A stretch of DNA of 64,000 bases from positions 21,278,580-21,342,579 of the forward strand of contig NC_061119.1 in the NCBI RefSeq assembly GCF_002878395.1, read 5' to 3'. Made by a program: the position numbers and the translations under genes. Numbering within the stretch: position 1 is the first letter of the stretch; every line of letters starts with the position of its first letter. Under the pieces are notes generated by a model. It did no database searches. It was not told the DNA's origin and worked only from the letters and a program-made list of their open reading frames with translations. Positions 58,511-64,000 of the stretch are shown piece by piece. The DNA is from Capsicum annuum (lineage: Eukaryota > Streptophyta > Magnoliopsida > Solanales > Solanaceae).

Positions 58511-59792
58511 CAAAGGGGGAGATGGTGTTTTGCATTGTTAAGGTTTTCTCTGTGTTCTAGGTGTAGATGACTTAAGATAGTGAATTCTTATAGAAGTGCA
58601 TAGTGCGTGCTACTCTATTTATCCAAGGGCCACAAAGTTGTACCATAACTTGTGGGAAGTCTATTGGTGGAGTAGGATGAAGAGAGATATTGCAGAGTTT
58701 GTGGCTAAGTGCTCTACATGTCAGCAGGTTAAGATAGAGCATTAGAAGCCCAATGGTCTTATGCAGAAGTTGATAATTCCTACTTGGAAGTAGGATAAAG
58801 TGAACATAGACTTTGTTACGGGTTTACCTCAAACTCACCATCAGAATGATTCAGTTTGGGTCATTATAGATAGAATGACCAAATTATCCTATTTTCTTCT
58901 AGTCCATACCTCTTATTCAGCCACGGATTATGCTAAACTCTACATCAGGGAGTTGGTCAGATTGCATGGTGTTTCGCTATCTATTATCTCAGACATACGT
59001 ACCCAGTTCACCTCTTATGTCTGGAAAGCATTTCAAAAGGGAGTCTTCCCTCCTCAGATAGATCATCAAGTAAAAACCACCATTCAGACACTAGAAAATA
59101 TGCTAAGGGTATGTGCAATTGATTCTAGTATTCATATGGCTTCATTCGAAGCTTACTATGGTAGGAGATAAAGATCTCCAATAGGTTGATTTGAATTTAG
59201 TGAGTCCTTAATAATAGGCCCTGAGATAGTATTCAATGCCTTAGAAAAAGTCCAGTTGATTAGAGAAAAACTTTAGGCTACTCAGAGCTGATAGAAGTCT
59301 TATGCAGATGTTTATTAAAAAAATCTCGAGTTCGAGATTGGTGACTATGTCTATCTAAAGATCTCTCCAATGAAGGGAGTAAAGCGGTTCAGCAAGAAAG
59401 GGAAACTCAGTCACCGATATATCGCTCCCTTCAAAATTCTCAGTCGATTCGGCAAGGTAGCTTATGAGCTCGAATTGCTTTCAGATCTAGCCTCAGTTCA
59501 TCCAGTCTTCCATGTATCTTTGCTCAAGAAGTGCATAGGTGACCCAATAGTTGTAGTCCCCAGTCAGAGTATTAGTATTTAGAATAGTCTCTCTTGTGAA
59601 GAGATTCTAATTGAAATCCTAGACTATCAGACTCATAGATTAAGGAACAAAAAAGTCCCTCTAGTTAAGGTTCTTTGGACAAATCAGTCCATCGAGGGAG
59701 CTACTTGGGAAGCAGAGGCAGACATGCGTACGAATTATCCTCACCTTTTCTTCACCAACTAAGATCAAGCTCAAGGTAACAGTTCTCCTTAA
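58511..59792 (+). pseudogene. pol: Integrase and chromodomain-like tail of element G
   Basis: Zinc-binding remnants RATKLYHNLWEV and KCSTCQQVKIEH are near 58625-58740. Core: NIDFVTGLPQTHHQNDSVWV (58800 on), IISDIRTQFTS with the second Asp kept, then a decayed region with QVKTTIQTLENML (Glu lost) and a deletion of about 80 bp after VCAID near 59120. The tail 59370-59582 has KGVKRFSKKGKLSHR, VAYELELLSDLASVHPVFH and CIGDPIVVVPSQSI. The chromodomain-like part reads RLRNKKVPLVKVLWTNQSIE, and it ends TAA at 59790-59792. Confidence 0.88.
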
Positions 59793-60167
59793 GCTTACTC
59801 AACTTCATGTTCAGTGTCGATCACAAACTTGGTATGCAGTTTTATGCTCAAGTTCCCTTTAGAAACAACGTATAACGTACCATTGCATATTCATTCATGC
59901 ACTCATGTATCAGTTCATTTATGTAATTATGCATAAGACATGTATTCTCGTTGTGAGAAACTTAGTTCTTTAGAACACTCTGTCATGCATTCATGAATCA
60001 ATTACACATGCATCAGATATGCATGTTCAGTATTATATGTTTAGCTTGTCAGTCATGTCAAACATAAGATCATGTTCCAGTTATTCATGTTCAGTATTTA
60101 TTTCAGTTGTCTTCACTCCCCTGTCACTCAGTCTCATTTGAGGACGAATGTTCTCAATGGGAGATAT
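59793..60167 (+). other. 3' untranslated region and polypurine tract of element G
   Basis: CATG/TCAGT-rich and non-coding. The tract is CAATGGGAGATAT (60155-60167), shortened compared with A, D and E. Confidence 0.85.
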
Positions 60168-62682
60168 TGTAATACCTCATAGGTTTTTCTAGCTAATTTT
60201 ATCTCAAGAATGTCTAGTATTATCTTCTAAATTGAATGATGGTTATTCCATGTGGAATTTTTAAGATTTTTCCCTTTTTCTCATATAGGAAATTCAATAA
60301 GCTTTCCATTGGTATAAGATTCATCCAAATTCAATAATCGGGTCAGAAGTTATGACTATTTGAAGTTCTCGTTATAAAACAGTGTCAAATTAGTCAGTGT
60401 CGGGCCATGCCATAAGAGGAAATGTTATTTGGAAAATTCTAGCATGGTCCATGATTATGGCGCTTCACGCCAGGGCCCAAATTTAGAATTATCTGTTTCC
60501 TAGTGTCTTGGTGTGATTTCCTCATGTCGCACCAAAGTTCCAGGTCATAAAGGAAGTGACAACACGATGGCCTTGTGTCGTACCATCCCTCAATTTCCCA
60601 ATTATCGAATTCCAGTTACACACCTCGATAGCAGCGCGTTGGGCCAGGGGTCCAATTTGGGAAATTTTTACTAAAATTAAATGACGTATCCAGGGTTAAA
60701 AAGGTTAATTTCCCACCCCTTTTTAAGCCCTTTGACATGTCATTCAGCTATTTTTCATCAAAAATACACTAGTTTCTCCCAAGTTTCTCTCAAGAACAAG
60801 CTAGGGTTTTCATAGAATATCCAATTTCAAGAAAGTTTCACCGTCAATCTGCCCTAAATCACGAACTAAGGTATGCATAGTATTCATTCATGGACTCCTT
60901 TCATCCATGAAGTCGAAGAATCCCTTTTCCAACTTCATGTTATGGATGTTCTTTATTATTTTATGATTGGGATATTCTTCTTCATGATGATAAATGAGAA
61001 ATGAAATTCTAATCCATGTTCGGTAATAATTTCTATGTGGGTTTAATTATTATAGTTATAGATTCTTGCAAACCTATGACTAAACCCTTGAATGATGAAA
61101 TTAGAATGTGACCTGGATGTTTAATTGTTGTGCAATGATGTTTACATGTACCATTCCTACAATATGTTTTATTTAATGCATAAATGAAGGAAAAGTGCCT
61201 AACTAACATGTTTTCATGAAATCCCTATGTATGTACAAGTTTATGCCTATCACATGTTTGATGAAATGCTTCAGTAAATGCATTATGGTGATTATTATGT
61301 ATTCAAGCAAGTCATGCTTTGTCAGTTTCCTTCTATCGAGTCCTTGGGGTACATGTACCTGAATCATTAGTTGTGTGCCTAGAGTCATGTCATGTTTCCA
61401 CGTTACTCTCAGTCAAGCTATGATCCTTAGACTTCAGACAGTCTTATTACTCAGGAAATAGCCATGATCTCATGAACTCGGTCAGTTATTAGATATCAGT
61501 AGAATTTTGTTAGTCAATAGAATTTAGTAACTCAGTCCATGTTCAGATCAGTAAATTATGTTCAGATGGGAGTAGAAATTAGGACCGAGCAAACCCAAGG
61601 ATAGGAACTCACATTATATACGAGGGTGTGATTCTTAAAAGCAATCCTTGCATTCTAGAACTATGTAGCCAGGATACGTTAAGACATCATAGACTTCTAT
61701 ATGAGGGTAGATGAGGTAGCTTATCCTTCTATATGAGGGTTCCCACCATTCTCACTACAGTTACCTGTTATATTAAGGCTACTCACTTGTTGTCCTTACT
61801 AGTAGAACGGTATTGACAACCTTCTAATTAGGGCATATATTGGAACCCAATTCAGCTATATTGCATCATTTGGGCCATGTTGATTTGATGACTATCTCCC
61901 ACAGTCTCTGTATCAGTCTCAGTAAAAGAACTCAGATAGTTTTTCAAAATTCAGGACTATTAGATACAGTAAACTCAATTACACTACGAAACTCAGATAG
62001 TTCCATCATATTCAGGACTTTTAGATACAGTCAATCATGTTATCAGTTATATTTAGATTCAGTAATCATGTTATCACACTACTAGTATTAGTTGTTGTGT
62101 CTGATACATGTATTATCATGTTCATGATAGTTAGTCAGTTATTGTTATTGTTCATGCATATGAACCCCATGTATTCAGCCTACCTCACATACAGACCAGT
62201 ACATTCAAAGTACTGACGCATTTGCGCTATGGTGTCTTATACCATAGGTTCAGATACACAAGCTCCAAAGCAACTGTAGATTCAACATATGTACAGACTA
62301 AGTTAGAAGTGAGTCTTCATCTTTCGAGGATGTAATTATTTCCCTATTATCTCATTAATCAGTTTATTAGTTGGATTTAGTTGGGGACATGTCCCATTAA
62401 CTCCTTACTTAGATAGTTCAGTCAGTTAGAGGCTTTTTAGACTATCATGTTTCAAACTTTAGTATTTTCAGTTTTGTTTTGGGTGTTTTGTTACCCCACA
62501 CAGATGTTATATTATTCAGATCATGTTCTGTATTGAACCTTATGGCCTTTCGGTTCATTTTTCCACATTATTCAATATATTATGCAGTGTACAGGTACAG
62601 ATATCAGTCATGGGTTAGCTTGTGGTCCTTCGGGGTCATGAGGACCGTGTAGCATTTCAAGTACTAGATTTGGGACGTTACA
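60168..62682 (+). repeat. 3' LTR of element G (2515 bp)
   Basis: It starts TGTAATACCTC and ends GGGACGTTACA. Matches the reassembled 5' LTR throughout. The GC dyad has decayed to GGCGCTTCACGCC near 60460. Usual landmarks are 'gatgggagtagaaattagga' near 61565 and 'catgggttagcttgtgg' near 62609. Confidence 0.93.
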
Positions 62683-62687
62683 GATGG

Positions 62688-64000
62688 AATCTTGGTTAGG
62701 GTATTGAGATACCTAAGCTAATTTTGAGTTGTTGGTTGGTAGAAAAGAAAATAGAAGTTGGATATAGGACCTACTATATGTTGAAACGATTTCAGAAGAA
62801 AATTTAAATTACGCCATTGAGTTCAAAACATTGAATTTTATAAGGTCACATGGTCTATTTGAGTATGTAGGATTTTAAATGAATCTCAAGGGGTTGGAGA
62901 AGACTTAGAAATTTCCATGTCTCAACTATTTTGGTGCACCCGTGATTGCGATCCATGGATCACAAATAGCAATCTGGTAGCACCCAGCAAATGTAGAAAA
63001 TTTGACACATATGTCGCGCTAGCTACTCCCTTTGACAGCATCCAGGTATCGCCTTTGTGATAATATATATTGCATATGTAATGGCTTTGACAGGTGCTGC
63101 ATGCCACAATCGTAAGGGTCGAATCACTAACAAGACTCTCACTTACTTGGGATGGGTATAAATACCCTTTTTAGCCCCCTTTTCCCCATTCTTTATCCAT
63201 TAATAAAAAGGTTAAGCGCTAGAATATGGAAAACCCTGATTGAAGTTTATGGGTGATTTGGGAACTTGGATAACAATTTCTTTCGTGATTTTCTTTAAAC
63301 TTCGTAGTAAGATTCCTTTAATTTTTTGGTAAATTCTTATAAATTCATACTTTAAATTCCTAAATTCTAGGGTTTGATTTGAGATCCGATTTGAGTTCTT
63401 TTTGTACCAAAATTTTGAGTACATATTCCTTATCCTTCAAGGGACCAATAATGGGCTAAATTTTTTATTTCATTTGTAGGCCTGCTAGCCCGTTCTTAAT
63501 TCAAAATATGACCCAACTCTTAATATATAAATGTGGGTCTCATTTTACTTATAATGATGCATAAATGACAATTTTTATAGCATAGCAACATTGTTGGATC
63601 ATGGAGTGAAGACGAATGATTTGGGTGCAATTTATGTATTTGCAGTTTGGCATCGAGGTAGGCTTCTATCTACTCTTCTTCATCAGATGGTGTATTTTAT
63701 ATATTGCATGTGAAATGACAAGGTTAAGATTGATTAGGGGTAGAACATCATGACTTAGTCTAAAATGTTGAAGTTTGGGGATTAGGCTGGTGAATTGCCC
63801 CTTTATATTGAAATGTGTATAATGCTTCTAGAATCTTATAACCCTAGGTTGTTAGCATATTAGATATAATTGAGACTAATGAACCTTTAGTATGATGTTT
63901 AATATGATACTTGGTGGATTATGAATGATTTTTATCGAATTATGATATTACGGTTATGCTATATATATATTATTGGACCCAAGACCGTGTATTGATTTTG
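62688..64000 (+). repeat. Region M, right part: probable older LTR, family unknown
   Basis: No gene. It continues the sequence broken by G. It contains the palindrome GATCCATGGATC (62950-62961) nested within GATTGC/GCAATC, CpG words near 63010, and a TATA box in the perfect palindrome GGGTATAAATACCC (63154-63167), then 'gctagaatatggaaaaccc', a layout like the U3-R region of the other LTRs. The right end is outside the window. Confidence 0.5.
63157..63164 (+). promoter_or_regulatory. TATA box in region M
   Basis: TATAAATA inside the palindrome GGGTATAAATACCC, about 195 bp after the GATCCATGGATC palindrome. Supports reading M as an LTR promoter. Confidence 0.5.

Larger units (their letters stand above)
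42434..62687 (+). mobile_element. Element G: full-length chromovirus with two nested insertions
   Basis: The perfect target duplication GATGG lies at 42434-42438 and 62683-62687. The 5' LTR (42439-42897 and 47170-49209; 2499 bp without the insert) and 3' LTR (60168-62682; 2515 bp) match along their length, roughly 80% by eye, so the insertion is old. The interior has primer site, gag, protease, RT, RNase H, integrase, chromodomain-like tail and polypurine tract. H sits in the 5' LTR and I in gag. Removing both leaves an element of about 10 kb. RT and integrase have deletions, so it is inactive. Confidence 0.93.

Overview
This window is repeat-only plant nuclear DNA. I find no host gene, rRNA, tRNA or CRISPR in 64 kb. 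It is a mosaic of old, nested LTR retrotransposons. Most are Ty3/gypsy elements with a C-terminal chromodomain-like segment, long LTRs (2.1-3.2 kb) and an initiator-tRNA-Met primer site, so they look like Tekay/Del-type chromoviruses. Two smaller elements (H and I) have a tRNA-Asp-type primer site and no pol. The element types and AT-rich composition suggest a dicot, probably Solanaceae (pepper, potato or tomato kind), in heterochromatin. The taxonomic guess is weak and rests on family resemblance only.

Layout (letters are mine). A: 1-7066, + strand, gag-pol remnant and 3' LTR; its 5' end lies outside the window. L: 7067-8230, the 3' half of another LTR. B: 8587-16795, - strand, both LTRs damaged, integrase core deleted. 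C/D: 16796-28444, + strand, a 5' LTR, one gag-protease block, then a second complete-length gag-pol block and a 3' LTR carrying an 82-bp minisatellite. E: 28445-34756, + strand, half LTR, gag scrap, scrambled interior, 3' LTR. F: 34757-39445, + strand, 5'-truncated pol and 3' LTR of another family. M: about 39446-64000, an ill-defined older repeat (probably the 3' end of an element plus LTR) into which the solo LTR K (40007-42089) and element G (42439-62682) inserted. G is complete from LTR to LTR with a perfect 5-bp target duplication. Its 5' LTR is split by H (42898-47164) and its gag by I (49551-55496), both with near-perfect target duplications.

Nothing here appears able to encode a working element. 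Every gag-pol is broken by stops, frameshifts and deletions, and catalytic residues are lost. Most premature stops are TAG where sister copies have CAG, as expected from decay of methylated CHG cytosines. B and C lie head to head and form an inverted repeat with arms of about 1.6-1.7 kb.

The most unusual signal is a small palindromic module in the LTRs of D, H and I: TGACGAC-type motifs next to a 13-bp dyad (TGGTAGCTTACCA, TGATAGCTTATCA or TGATAACTTATCA). These elements otherwise belong to different clades, and the dyad arms change together between families. Other families carry their own CpG-containing dyads in the same part of the LTR, upstream of a TATA box. All similarities were judged by eye; no alignment or database search was run.
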